Part shown: positions 53,825 to 64,000 of the stretch, piece after piece
How positions within the stretch are numbered: the first letter of the stretch is position 1
How the letters are laid out: each line of letters starts with the position of its first letter
DNA from: Paenibacillus vini
GTDB taxonomy: Bacteria; Bacillota; Bacilli; Paenibacillales; Paenibacillaceae
Reading direction: 5' to 3'
Assembly: GCF_018403325.1 (NCBI RefSeq)
Contig: NZ_BOSL01000019.1
Span: 25,463-89,462 of the forward strand
Length of the DNA: 64,000 nt
Position numbers and translations under genes: made by a program
The notes under the pieces: model-generated
What the model was told of the DNA's origin: nothing
Seen by the model: the letters and a program-made list of their open reading frames with translations, nothing else
The model's database searches: none

Positions 53825-53927
53825 CTCTTTTCCGCACTCAAAACAAGAAAGTTTATTAAATGGTTTACTCATGGCGGGTTATTCAGCCTGTCTTGAATAA
53901 TAAAAAAAACACTGGGAGGATCTATTC

Positions 53928-54938
53928 ATGAGTGTAAAAGTTGGTATTAACGGGTTTGGACGTATCGGACGCCTGGCTTTCCGCCGTATTCAAAATGTGG
54001 AAGGCATCGAAGTAGTAGCAATCAATGACCTGACAGACGCAAAAATGTTGGCTCATTTGTTGAAATATGATACGACGCAAGGCAAGTTCGACGGCGAAGT
54101 TGAAGTACATGACGGCTTCTTCAAAGTAAACGGCAAAGAAGTTAAAGTTCTTGCTAACCGCAACCCTGAAGAATTGCCTTGGGGCGAGCTTGGCGTAGAC
54201 ATCGTGCTTGAGTGCACAGGCTTCTTCACTACTAAAGAAAAAGCTGAGCTTCACCTGAAAGGCGGAGCTAAGAAAGTCGTTATCTCCGCACCTGCTACAG
54301 GCGATATGAAAACTGTCGTTTACAACGTAAACCATGAAATCCTTGACGGTTCGGAAACCGTTATTTCCGGTGCATCTTGCACAACGAACTGCTTGGCTCC
54401 TATGGCTAAGACGCTTCAAGACAAATTCGGTATCGTTGAAGGCTTGATGACTACGATCCACGCTTACACTGGCGACCAAAACACTTTGGATGCTCCGCAT
54501 GCGAAAGGCGACTTCCGTCGTGCTCGTGCTGCTGCTGAGAACATCATCCCTAACACAACTGGCGCTGCAAAAGCTATCGGCCTGGTTATCCCTGAACTGC
54601 AAGGCAAATTGGATGGCGCGGCTCAACGCGTTCCAGTTGCAACTGGTTCCCTGACTGAGCTCGTTACTGTTCTTGAGAAGAAAGTAACTGCAGCTGAAAT
54701 CAACGAAGCTATGAAAGCTGCTTCCGACCCAGAAACTTATGGCTACACAGAAGACGAAATCGTATCTTCGGACATCAAAGGTATGACTTTCGGTTCCCTG
54801 TTCGACGCTACACAAACTAAAGTATTGACTGTTGGCGACAAACAACTGGTTAAAACGGTTGCTTGGTATGACAACGAAATGTCCTACACTGCTCAATTGG
54901 TTCGTACTTTGGAATACTTCGCAAAAAAAGTTAAGTAA
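53928..54938 (+). CDS. gapA: Glyceraldehyde-3-phosphate dehydrogenase, NAD type
   Basis: A 336-residue glycolytic enzyme that oxidises glyceraldehyde-3-phosphate to 1,3-bisphosphoglycerate. The NAD site begins [17 protein letters not shown], Asp at AIND marks NAD preference, and the catalytic Cys151 lies in [19 protein letters not shown] precedes the ATG. Codon use is strongly biased (GCT, AAA, ACT), as expected for high expression. It is separated from cggR by 103 bp, where the Bacillus transcript is known to be processed. Confidence 0.98.
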   Translation: MSVKVGINGFGRIGRLAFRRIQNVEGIEVVAINDLTDAKMLAHLLKYDTTQGKFDGEVEVHDGFFKVNGKEVKVLANRNPEELPWGELGVDIVLECTGFFTTKEKAELHLKGGAKKVVISAPATGDMKTVVYNVNHEILDGSETVISGASCTTNCLAPMAKTLQDKFGIVEGLMTTIHAYTGDQNTLDAPHAKGDFRRARAAAENIIPNTTGAAKAIGLVIPELQGKLDGAAQRVPVATGSLTELVTVLEKKVTAAEINEAMKAASDPETYGYTEDEIVSSDIKGMTFGSLFDATQTKVLTVGDKQLVKTVAWYDNEMSYTAQLVRTLEYFAKKVK

Positions 54939-54962
54939 TATCGTTTTTCCTTGATAACATTA

Positions 54963-55000
54963 CCGAAGAGGAGCAACCTTTATGGAGGACTCCTCTTTGG
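54963..55000 (+). other. Stem-loop in the gapA-pgk gap
   Basis: CCGAAGAGGAG pairs with CTCCTCTTTGG (one G-U pair) around a 16-nt loop, 25 bp after gapA. There is no T tract, so it is more like an mRNA stability or processing hairpin than a terminator. The rest of the 235-bp gap to pgk is discussed under findings. Confidence 0.55.
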
Positions 55001-55173
55001 TTCATGGTTTTATATGTAATCCGACATTCACACACACACCGTTTTTTTATATAAAAAGAGAAGTAGTACCGCTTAGGAGAGAAATCAAGAGTCGAAGTCG
55101 CAACGGAAATGCGCAGCCTGTCTGTGCTCAAGCCCTGGTGGGCGCCGCGCATACCTATAGGAGGAACGTGGAG

Positions 55174-56355
55174 ATGAATAAGAAAAGTGTACGTGATGTG
55201 GAAGTAACCGGCAAACGCGTGTTTGTCCGCGTAGATTTCAATGTACCTATGCAAGATGGCAAAATTACGGATGATACCCGGATTCGCGAGACGCTGCCGA
55301 CGATTAAGTATTTGATCGAAAATGGCGCGAAAGTGATCCTGGCTAGCCACTTGGGACGTCCAAAAGGCCAAGTGAACGAAGATATGCGTTTGACGCTGCC
55401 TGCTAAACGCCTTGGCGAATTGCTCGGGAAAGAAGTAGCCAAAGCTGACGAAGCAATCGGCGAAGCGGTAAAAGCGAAAGTTGACGCTATGAACAACGGC
55501 GACGTGCTCGTGCTTGAAAACGTCCGTTTCTATCCGGGCGAAGAAAAGAACGATCCGGAGCTTGCAAAACAATTTGCCGAGCTGGCTGATCTGTTCGTGA
55601 ACGACGCGTTCGGCGCCGCTCACCGTGCGCATGCATCGACAGAAGGCATCGCTCACCAAATTCCGGCTGTATCCGGCTTGTTGATGGAAAAAGAATTGTC
55701 CGTTCTCGGCAAAGCGTTGTCGAATCCGGATCGTCCTTTCACAGCGATCATCGGCGGTTCCAAAGTTAAGGACAAAATCGATGTTATCGACAACCTGCTT
55801 AACATTGCGGATAACGTGCTGATCGGCGGCGGTCTTACTTATACCTTCTTTAAAGCTCAAGGTTACGAGATCGGTCAATCGTTGCTGGATGACAGCAAGC
55901 TTGACGTAGCGCTCGGCTTTATCGAGAAGGCCAAGAAACTCGGCAAGAACTTCATGCTGCCGGTTGACGTTGTCATTGCTGATGACTTCAGCGCTGATGC
56001 TAACCACAGAGAAGTGGACATCGACAGCATTCCTGCAGATTGGGAAGGCGTAGACATCGGACCGAAAACTCGCGCTCTTTACGCTGATGTCATCAAGAAC
56101 TCCAAATTGGTCGTTTGGAACGGACCGATGGGCGTATTCGAAATCGATATTTTCGCAAACGGTACAAAAGAAGTGGCTGAAGCTTGCGCAACAACTGAAG
56201 GCTATACGATTATCGGCGGCGGCGATTCCGCGGCAGCTGCAGAGAAATTCAAATTGGCCGACAAGATGGACCACATCTCCACAGGCGGCGGCGCTTCCCT
56301 GGAGTTCATGGAAGGCAAGGCGCTTCCGGGCGTTGTGGCTCTGAACGATAAGTAA
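55174..56355 (+). CDS. pgk: Phosphoglycerate kinase
   Basis: A 393-residue two-domain kinase that makes ATP from 1,3-bisphosphoglycerate. Signatures [33 protein letters not shown] near residue 55 and the C-terminal [12 protein letters not shown] are clear. ATG 55174 gives the standard length and has AGGAGG about 13 bp and GGAG 3 bp upstream; the frame is open for 64 codons before it without any family similarity. Third gene of the glycolytic operon. Confidence 0.97.
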   Translation: MNKKSVRDVEVTGKRVFVRVDFNVPMQDGKITDDTRIRETLPTIKYLIENGAKVILASHLGRPKGQVNEDMRLTLPAKRLGELLGKEVAKADEAIGEAVKAKVDAMNNGDVLVLENVRFYPGEEKNDPELAKQFAELADLFVNDAFGAAHRAHASTEGIAHQIPAVSGLLMEKELSVLGKALSNPDRPFTAIIGGSKVKDKIDVIDNLLNIADNVLIGGGLTYTFFKAQGYEIGQSLLDDSKLDVALGFIEKAKKLGKNFMLPVDVVIADDFSADANHREVDIDSIPADWEGVDIGPKTRALYADVIKNSKLVVWNGPMGVFEIDIFANGTKEVAEACATTEGYTIIGGGDSAAAAEKFKLADKMDHISTGGGASLEFMEGKALPGVVALNDK

Positions 56356-56386
56356 GATTCTTGAAGCTCAAAAGATGACTATTTGA

Positions 56387-57169
<783 letters not shown>

Positions 57170-57170
57170 G

Positions 57171-58718
57171 ATGGCCACTCCAAAACCAGTAGCACTGATC
57201 ATCATGGACGGCTTCGGACTTCGGAATACAGTGGAAGGCAACGCGGTAGCTCAGGCAAACAAGCCTAACTACGATCGTTACCTGAAGGAGTATCCGAACA
57301 CAACCCTTACCGCTTGCGGTGAAGCCGTAGGCTTGCCGGAAGGCCAAATGGGGAACTCCGAAGTAGGCCATTTGAACATCGGCGCCGGCCGGATCGTTTA
57401 TCAAGACTTGACCCGCATTTCCAAGTCGATCCGCGAAGGTGAGTTTTTCCAAAACGAAACGCTGGTAAATGCGGTTCGCAGCGCGAAGTCGAAGGGTAAG
57501 AAGCTGCACTTGTACGGCCTTCTTTCCGACGGCGGCGTGCACAGCCACATTGATCATATGTTCGCGATGCTCGACCTGGCGAAGAAGGAAGATATGCACG
57601 ACGTGTATATCCATGCTTTCCTTGACGGCCGGGACGTTGCTCCGGACAGTGCGAAAGGCTTCATCGAGCGCTTGATCGCCAAAATCGAAGAAGTGGGCGT
57701 GGGCAAAATTGCCACGGTACAAGGCCGCTACTATGCGATGGACCGCGACAAGCGTTGGGAACGCGTTGAAAAATCGTACCGTGCGATGGTATACGGCGAA
57801 GGCCCGAAATATACCGATCCGATTACGGCCGTAACGGAATCGTACGAGAAATCGGTATTCGACGAATTCGTGATGCCTACGGTCATTGTCGACGGACATG
57901 ACCAACCGATTGCTTTGGTGGAATCCGGCGACTCCGTCGTGTTCCTGAACTTCCGTCCGGACCGCGCGATTCAGCTGTCCAACGTGTTCACGAACCAGGA
58001 TTTCCACGGCTTCGACCGCGGACCGAAATTCCCGAAAGATCTGCACTTTGTCTGCTTGACTCTGTTTGCCGAAACCGTGGAAGGTTATGTGGCTTACTCG
58101 CCTAAGAACCTGGATAATACGTTCGGTGAAGTGCTCGTACAGCAAGGCAAGAAGCAGCTTCGAATCGCGGAAACCGAGAAATACCCGCATGTCACGTTCT
58201 TCTTCAGCGGCGGACGCGATGTTGAGCTTCCGGGCGAAACACGCATCCTGATCAATTCGCCGAAGGTAGCTACCTATGACCTGAAGCCTGAAATGAGCGC
58301 TTATGAAGTGGCTGAAGCCTGCGTGAAGGAAATTGAAGCCGACAAGCATGATGCGATCATTTTGAACTTCGCCAATCCGGACATGGTCGGACACTCCGGC
58401 ATGCTGGAGCCGACGAAGAAAGCGGTAGAAGTGACCGACGAATGCGTTGGTAAAGTCGTAGACGCGGTTAAAGCCAAAGGCGGCGTTGTTATTATCATCG
58501 CTGACCACGGTAACGCGGATATGGTATTCGACGAGAATGGTCGTCCGTTCACGGCGCATACAACCAACCCGGTTCCGTTCATCGTAACTGACGAGAACGT
58601 AATCCTGCGCGAAAGCGGCATTTTGGCCGACGTGGCTCCAACACTCCTCGATCTGATGGGTCTGCCGAAACCGGCGGAAATGACCGGTCAATCGATGATC
58701 GCGAGCCGCAAGGCTTAA
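57171..58718 (+). CDS. gpmI: 2,3-bisphosphoglycerate-independent phosphoglycerate mutase
   Basis: A 515-residue manganese enzyme of the alkaline phosphatase superfamily converting 3- to 2-phosphoglycerate. The catalytic Ser is in [10 protein letters not shown] near residue 63 and metal ligands occur in DGFG near the start and in ADHGNAD near 445. It starts immediately after tpiA. The gap to eno (377 bp) holds a hairpin (GCAAGCC/GGCTTGC at 58742-58764) and the second TAACG-box element. Confidence 0.97.
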   Translation: MATPKPVALIIMDGFGLRNTVEGNAVAQANKPNYDRYLKEYPNTTLTACGEAVGLPEGQMGNSEVGHLNIGAGRIVYQDLTRISKSIREGEFFQNETLVNAVRSAKSKGKKLHLYGLLSDGGVHSHIDHMFAMLDLAKKEDMHDVYIHAFLDGRDVAPDSAKGFIERLIAKIEEVGVGKIATVQGRYYAMDRDKRWERVEKSYRAMVYGEGPKYTDPITAVTESYEKSVFDEFVMPTVIVDGHDQPIALVESGDSVVFLNFRPDRAIQLSNVFTNQDFHGFDRGPKFPKDLHFVCLTLFAETVEGYVAYSPKNLDNTFGEVLVQQGKKQLRIAETEKYPHVTFFFSGGRDVELPGETRILINSPKVATYDLKPEMSAYEVAEACVKEIEADKHDAIILNFANPDMVGHSGMLEPTKKAVEVTDECVGKVVDAVKAKGGVVIIIADHGNADMVFDENGRPFTAHTTNPVPFIVTDENVILRESGILADVAPTLLDLMGLPKPAEMTGQSMIASRKA

Positions 58719-58848
58719 GGTAGTCATGTTGCGGCAGGAGGAGCAAGCCGAAGGGACTGGCTTGCAGAGGTCGTGCACAACCTAGGCAGTGGTCCGGTCC
58801 CTTAAGGATTGTCTTGATCCCCTGACCTGCTTTGCTTTTGCGGCAGGC

Positions 58849-59031
58849 TAACGGACACCACGGACGTTAAAACGCCCGAAACGCCAAGTTATATTTTTTA
58901 ACGGACATGGCAGCCCTTATCTGTTGGTTGAAGTGGTGCTTTCCGATCAAAGTAGACCATTAAGAGCTCTGGTGTCCGTTAGGTTTTGAAATAGCCCGGT
59001 TTGGCTTAAATAGCGGCTCTGGTGTCCGTTA
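58849..59031. repeat. Dyad-symmetric TAACG-box intergenic element, copy 2
   Basis: TAACG boxes at 58849 and 58899 and CGTTA boxes at 58977 and 59027 give spacing 50/78/50, identical to 2000-2182. Units here read TAACGGACACCAGAGC...CTATTT. It lies between gpmI and eno. Confidence 0.8.
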
Positions 59032-59059
59032 CAGTATTTTTGGTTAAACTTACGAATAG

Positions 59060-60382
<1,323 letters not shown>

Positions 60383-60393
60383 TATAAGCGTCA

Positions 60394-60429
60394 AGGACCC
60401 ATCCGAATTTGATTCGGGTGGGTCTTTTT
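60394..60429 (+). terminator. Terminator of the glycolytic operon
   Basis: GGACCCATCCGAAT pairs with ATTCGGGTGGGTC, followed by TTTTTGG. Confidence 0.92.
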
Positions 60430-60447
60430 GGTTAGGCGAAAACTAAA

Positions 60448-60500
60448 TTGACAATAGGGAACGTGTTATTTATAGTAAATTCATAAAGGTAAACGTTTAC
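60448..60500 (+). promoter_or_regulatory. SigA promoter and LacI-type operator of the oligo-1,6-glucosidase module
   Basis: TTGACA (60448), a 17-bp spacer and TATAGT (60471). The palindrome GTAAACGTTTAC (60489-60500) lies just past the predicted start, giving a clear autorepression layout. The 16-bp string GGTAAACGTTTACGTA recurs at 61691-61706. Confidence 0.82.
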
Positions 60501-60551
60501 GTAAACATTGCGATTCAAAGTGGATAAGATAAAGCGCGAATTGGAGAAGGT

Positions 60552-61559
60552 ATGTCGATGAGCTCAACAATCAAGGACGTGGCTAAACAGGCAGGCGTAT
60601 CGGTGGCGACGGTATCCCGTGTTCTGAATAACTTGCCAGGGTATTCTGAGGAAACGAAACGTAGAGTGGAGCAAGCTGTGGAAGAGTTAGGGTACCAGCC
60701 CAACGCCATTGCCCGAGGGCTTGTGAATAGGCGGACGGAGACCATTGGCGTTTTGTTCCCCAGCGTGTCCAGTTCATTCTCGTCCGAGATTCTGCACGGC
60801 ATCGAGGAAGTGGCCCATAAGCACAACTATAGCGTCATCGTTTGCAATACCGCGGAAGACGGGAAGCGGACGATGAAATATTTGCAGGTGCTGCGGGAGA
60901 AGCGGGTGGACGGAATCATTTATTCCAGCGGCGTACTTGAGCCGGAATATTATGAAGCCGTCCAGGCTATGGGGGTGCCACTGGTCCTGGTGGCGACAAA
61001 GTCGGACTGGGATGACGTACCGTTCATCAAAGTCGATGACCGGCAGGCGGCCTATGATGCGGCCGCCTATTTGATCTCCCAGGGGCACCGGGAGATCGCG
61101 ATGATCGGCGGCGGCGAGAGCGACAGCATCGCGGGCCAGCCGCGATATGAGGGCTTCCGCCAAGCGCTGCGGGATCATGGTCTCCCGCTTCGGGAGGACC
61201 ATGTGCAAGACGGCGGCTTCACGTTCGAAGGCGGCTGCGGGGCGGCAGAGCGGCTGCTTACGGCCTCGCCCGAGGTGACGGCGGTATTCGCCGCCGGGGA
61301 CGAGATGGCGATTGCCGTCATCTCTGTAGCGGCGAGGCTAGGCATCGCCGTCCCGGATCAGCTGGCCGTCATCGGCTACGACAACCTGAAGCTGGCCGAG
61401 ATGAGCAATCCGCCGCTTACGACGGTGGCTCAGCCGCTTCATGAGATGGGCCGGATGGCCTCGGAGAAGCTGATCGAGATGCTCGCCACCGGGCAGCCGG
61501 CGGCCAGCGAAGTCGTGCCGCACCGGGTAATCGAGCGGCAGACGGTCAAGAAGCGTTGA
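60552..61559 (+). CDS. LacI-family transcriptional regulator
   Basis: A 335-residue repressor with helix-turn-helix TIKDVAKQAGVSVATVSRVLNN near residues 5-27 and a PBP-like effector domain (about 62-330; IGVLFPSVSSSFSSEIL, VIGYDNLKLAEMSNPPLTTV). Two close ATGs (60552, 60558) share the GGAGAAGG site. Identical operators precede this gene and the alpha-glucosidase gene, so it likely represses both; the inducer is presumably an alpha-glucoside such as isomaltose or maltose. GC content rises sharply in its second half. Confidence 0.92.
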   Translation: MSMSSTIKDVAKQAGVSVATVSRVLNNLPGYSEETKRRVEQAVEELGYQPNAIARGLVNRRTETIGVLFPSVSSSFSSEILHGIEEVAHKHNYSVIVCNTAEDGKRTMKYLQVLREKRVDGIIYSSGVLEPEYYEAVQAMGVPLVLVATKSDWDDVPFIKVDDRQAAYDAAAYLISQGHREIAMIGGGESDSIAGQPRYEGFRQALRDHGLPLREDHVQDGGFTFEGGCGAAERLLTASPEVTAVFAAGDEMAIAVISVAARLGIAVPDQLAVIGYDNLKLAEMSNPPLTTVAQPLHEMGRMASEKLIEMLATGQPAASEVVPHRVIERQTVKKR

Positions 61560-61564
61560 AGTAA

Positions 61565-61629
61565 CGGTAGATGTTGACTATCCGACTCCCGTGCAACGGG
61601 GTGTTCCCGGCTGTGCCCATCATCTACCG
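61565..61629 (+). other. Structured intergenic hairpin
   Basis: CGGTAGATG pairs perfectly with CATCTACCG, enclosing 47 nt that contain a smaller CCCGT-GCA-ACGGG hairpin. No T tract follows, so a simple terminator is unlikely. Function unknown. Confidence 0.5.
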
Positions 61630-61690
61630 GCACTTTCTTGTTGGACTGGTTACTTTTACAGAGGACTGGGAAGGCTAGGTATGCTCAAAG

Positions 61691-61706
61691 GGTAAACGTT
61701 TACGTA
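61691..61706. promoter_or_regulatory. LacI-type operator of the alpha-glucosidase gene
   Basis: GGTAAACGTTTACGTA is identical over 16 bp to the operator ahead of the adjacent lacI-type gene and lies 87 bp before the GH13 start. Confidence 0.8.
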
Positions 61707-61792
61707 CCTGAAAACATTGAAAAGAAAACGAGCCATCTAGAAACCAAGTCAAAGGGTAATAATAAAGTACAGAAAATGAAGGAGGCACCATT

Positions 61793-63466
61793 ATGGAGAA
61801 GAAATGGTGGAAGGAAAGCGTTGTATATCAAATTTATCCTCGCAGCTTTATGGATAGCAATGGAGACGGGATCGGGGATCTGCAAGGGATCATCTCCAAG
61901 CTGGATTACTTGAAGACGCTCGGAATCGACGTAGTATGGCTGTGCCCGGTGTACGAGTCACCGAATGATGATAACGGATACGATATCAGTAACTACCAAG
62001 GGATCATGCATGAGTTCGGAACGATGGCGGACTGGGAAGAGCTGCTTGCCGGCCTGCATGAGCGGGGGATGAAGCTGATTATGGACCTGGTCGTCAACCA
62101 TAGCTCGGATGAGCACGCCTGGTTCGTCGAGTCCCGCAAGTCTAAAGATAACGAGTACCGCGACTACTATATTTGGCGCCCGGGTAAAGACGGCAAGGAG
62201 CCTAACGATTGGGGTTCCTTCTTCAGCGGCCCGGCTTGGCAATATGATGCCCAAACAGACGAGTATTACTTGCATCTGTTCTCCACCAAGCAGCCGGACT
62301 TGAATTGGGAGAATCCGAAGCTTCGCCGCGAGGTGTACGATATGATGACCTGGTGGCTGGACAAAGGCATCGACGGATTCCGGATGGACGTCATCAACGT
62401 GATCTCCAAGGAGCCGGGGTTACCGGACAGCTCGGACGGATCGGGAAGCGGGGAGCATTACATCAACGGCCCGCGCGTGCATGAGTTTTTGCAGGAGATG
62501 AACCGGGAAGTGCTGTCCAAATACGATATCATGACGGTCGGGGAGACGGTCGACGTGACACCGGAGGAAGCAGTGCTGTTCGCCGGAAGCGACGGAAAAG
62601 AGCTGAATATGGTGTTCCAATTCGAGCTGATGGGCATCGATTCGGGGCCGACCGGCAAGTGGGAGGTTGCGCCGTGGAAGCTGACCCGCTTTAAAGAGAT
62701 CGTAAGCAAATGGCAAACCAAGCTGGAGGGGAAAGCCTGGAACAGTATTTACCTGAACAATCATGATCAGCCGCGCCTGCTGTCCCGTTTCGGCCATGAC
62801 GGGGAGCATCACAACGTGTCGGCCAAAATGCTGGCCACGCTGCTGCATACTCTTCAAGGTACGCCGTATATTTATCAAGGTGAGGAAATCGGCATGACCA
62901 ATGTCCGGTTCGAAACGATCGAAGAGTACCAGGACATCGAAACGCTTAATATGTATAAAGACTACCTGAGCAAAGGGCATGACGCTGCCGAGATCATGGA
63001 ATCGATCTATGCGAAGGGCCGCGACAATGCAAGAACGCCGATGCAATGGAACGGGGAAGCCCAAGCAGGGTTCACAACCGGTACCCCTTGGCTAGCCGTC
63101 AACCCGAACTATAAAGAGATCAATGTGGAGCTTGCGCTGAACGATCCGAATTCGGTGTTTCATTACTACAAGAAATTGATCGAGTTGCGTAAACAACATG
63201 ATATTATTGTCTATGGCAAATACGCGATCCTTAATGAAGAAAACGAGCAGATTTATGCTTTTACCCGGACCTTGGGCGAGGAACAACTGCTGGTAGTTCT
63301 GAATTTCTATGAAAAGCCGGCGGATTTCAAGCTGGATCAAGAGATCCGCTTCCAAAGCAAAGAACTCCTTATCGGAAATTACGAGGTTTCGGTAGACGAG
63401 GATTTCCACCAGTTATCCCTGCGGCCTTATGAAGCACGGGTTTATAAACTTCAAGGCGTAAAATAA
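61793..63466 (+). CDS. malL: Oligo-1,6-glucosidase / alpha-glucosidase, GH13
   Basis: A 557-residue cytoplasmic enzyme that hydrolyses alpha-glucosidic bonds in isomalto- or malto-oligosaccharides. GH13 motifs: DLVVNHSSDEH, GFRMDVINVIS with nucleophile Asp199, VGETVD (acid/base Glu251) and NNHDQPR. Val200 after the nucleophile is the known mark of alpha-1,6 preference. AAGGAGG precedes the ATG. No transporter is encoded next to it. The module is inserted between eno and secG, which lie closer together in many Bacillota. Confidence 0.94.
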   Translation: MEKKWWKESVVYQIYPRSFMDSNGDGIGDLQGIISKLDYLKTLGIDVVWLCPVYESPNDDNGYDISNYQGIMHEFGTMADWEELLAGLHERGMKLIMDLVVNHSSDEHAWFVESRKSKDNEYRDYYIWRPGKDGKEPNDWGSFFSGPAWQYDAQTDEYYLHLFSTKQPDLNWENPKLRREVYDMMTWWLDKGIDGFRMDVINVISKEPGLPDSSDGSGSGEHYINGPRVHEFLQEMNREVLSKYDIMTVGETVDVTPEEAVLFAGSDGKELNMVFQFELMGIDSGPTGKWEVAPWKLTRFKEIVSKWQTKLEGKAWNSIYLNNHDQPRLLSRFGHDGEHHNVSAKMLATLLHTLQGTPYIYQGEEIGMTNVRFETIEEYQDIETLNMYKDYLSKGHDAAEIMESIYAKGRDNARTPMQWNGEAQAGFTTGTPWLAVNPNYKEINVELALNDPNSVFHYYKKLIELRKQHDIIVYGKYAILNEENEQIYAFTRTLGEEQLLVVLNFYEKPADFKLDQEIRFQSKELLIGNYEVSVDEDFHQLSLRPYEARVYKLQGVK

Positions 63467-63475
63467 GGATACCGG

Positions 63476-63504
63476 TTGTTATTCCCGACGGGCAATGGTA
63501 TAAT
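63476..63504 (+). promoter_or_regulatory. SigA promoter of secG
   Basis: TTGTTA, a 17-bp spacer and a perfect TATAAT. Confidence 0.82.
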
Positions 63505-63586
63505 GATAATGCTGTTTTTGTATTTGTTTATGATTAGGTTTAACGAAAATAGATTTCGAAGTGTTCTCACTTAGGAGGTGGATTGG

Positions 63587-63820
63587 ATGAATATCTTTTT
63601 GGAAGTACTGCTCATTATTTTCTCTATTGCTCTGATCGCAGTCGTTCTGCTGCAAAAAGGGAAGAGCGCGGGTCTTTCCGGTGCCATCTCCGGGGGTGCG
63701 GAACATCTTTTCGGCAAGTCGAAAGCACGCGGTATGGAACTCGTTCTGGAACGGGTAACGATTGGAGTGGCAGCTGGTTTCTTTATCCTGTCGATCGTAG
63801 TCGCTGTTGTGCAAGGTTAA
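63587..63820 (+). CDS. secG: Protein translocase subunit SecG
   Basis: A 77-residue membrane protein with two transmembrane helices (about residues 3-22 and 55-75) joined by the conserved loop [19 protein letters not shown]. It supports the SecYEG channel during export. ATG 63587 has TAGGAGG 8 bp upstream; the GTG three codons earlier overlaps that site. In Bacillus it lies between eno and rnr; rnr is not reached in this window. Confidence 0.95.
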   Translation: MNIFLEVLLIIFSIALIAVVLLQKGKSAGLSGAISGGAEHLFGKSKARGMELVLERVTIGVAAGFFILSIVVAVVQG

Positions 63821-63831
63821 ATTTAAATGGA

Positions 63832-63868
63832 AGAAGCCTTCGTTTCCTTGAGAAACGGAGGCTTTTTT
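63832..63868 (+). terminator. Terminator of secG
   Basis: AAGCCTTCGTTTC pairs with GAAACGGAGGCTT, followed by a T tract. Confidence 0.9.
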
Positions 63869-64000
63869 GTGTTTGCGTGCCCAGCTAAGCACGCATCTTC
63901 TAGCCGGTGAAAGTCCGGTCGCGGGAGGAGCCAAGTCCCCGCGTAGCTAGGATACTTGCGTACGGCGAGATCTGTGCGTAAAAGCGTATCGACAAAAGTA
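63869..64000 (+). mobile_element. Probable group II intron, 5' part of domain I (cut by window end)
   Basis: Directly after the T tract comes GTG..., a GCGTGC/GCACGC hairpin (63875-63894) and TAGCCGGTGAAAGTCCGG, a string typical of the 5' region of bacterial group II introns, then further paired segments (CGCGGG...CCCCGCG). Group IIC introns insert just downstream of Rho-independent terminators, exactly this situation. The 5' boundary may be 63869 or 63877. The intron-encoded reverse transcriptase would lie beyond the window. Confidence 0.6.

Overview
The window looks like a chromosomal segment of a Paenibacillus-type member of the Bacillota. It has moderately GC-rich DNA, strong AGGAGG-type ribosome binding sites with frequent GTG and TTG starts, and the firmicute blocks glcK-rapZ-yvcK-whiA-HPr and cggR-gapA-pgk-tpiA-gpmI-eno...secG. 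It also carries several envelope proteins typical of paenibacilli (SLH, stalk-domain, YesN-like AraC regulators, LplB-type sugar ABC systems). Species cannot be read from the sequence alone.

Layout. 1-5190 (minus): an ATPase plus two permeases of the lantibiotic-immunity/bacitracin type (the last is cut by the window edge), a PD-(D/E)XK-like/winged-helix protein, and a sensor kinase/response regulator pair. 5406-6665: a DUF438/hemerythrin/PAS protein behind a perfect FNR-type palindrome and a near-consensus Fur box. 7230-11476: glucokinase, rapZ, yvcK, whiA and an HPr, i.e. carbon-flux and cell-envelope control. 11684-13942: three exported proteins. 14201-18126: potABCD polyamine importer with a short terminator-bearing leader. 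18272-20378: two stalk-domain envelope proteins.

20495-38432 looks like a glycan (probably mannan or N-glycan) foraging locus. It has a 1647-residue S-layer-anchored protein with an endonuclease/exonuclease/phosphatase (EEP) domain, a membrane AraC regulator, a cytoplasmic EEP protein, a three-part sugar ABC importer, a DUF1861 protein, an MgtC-like membrane protein, a HAD phosphatase and a GH38 alpha-mannosidase. A decayed transposase (38443-38960) follows, then a BmrCD-like heterodimeric ABC exporter (39227-42800). On the minus strand come adenine deaminase, clpP with a CtsR box overlapping its promoter, and tRNA-Arg(CCG). 46096-52227 is a LacI-controlled beta-glucan/glucoside locus (LacI, two permeases, binding protein, GH30) with two matching operators.

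52689-60382 is the CggR-controlled lower glycolysis operon with a recognisable double CggR operator. Between eno and secG sits a LacI plus oligo-1,6-glucosidase module with matching operators. Right after the secG terminator, at the window end, begins what looks like the 5' end of a group II intron.

Two non-coding repeat families stand out. One is a 242-bp inverted-terminal-repeat element with three internal palindromes, present as inverted copies at 6941-7182 and 52258-52500. The other is a roughly 183-bp dyad-symmetric intergenic element built on TAACG boxes with identical 50/78/50-bp spacing at 2000-2182 and 58849-59031.
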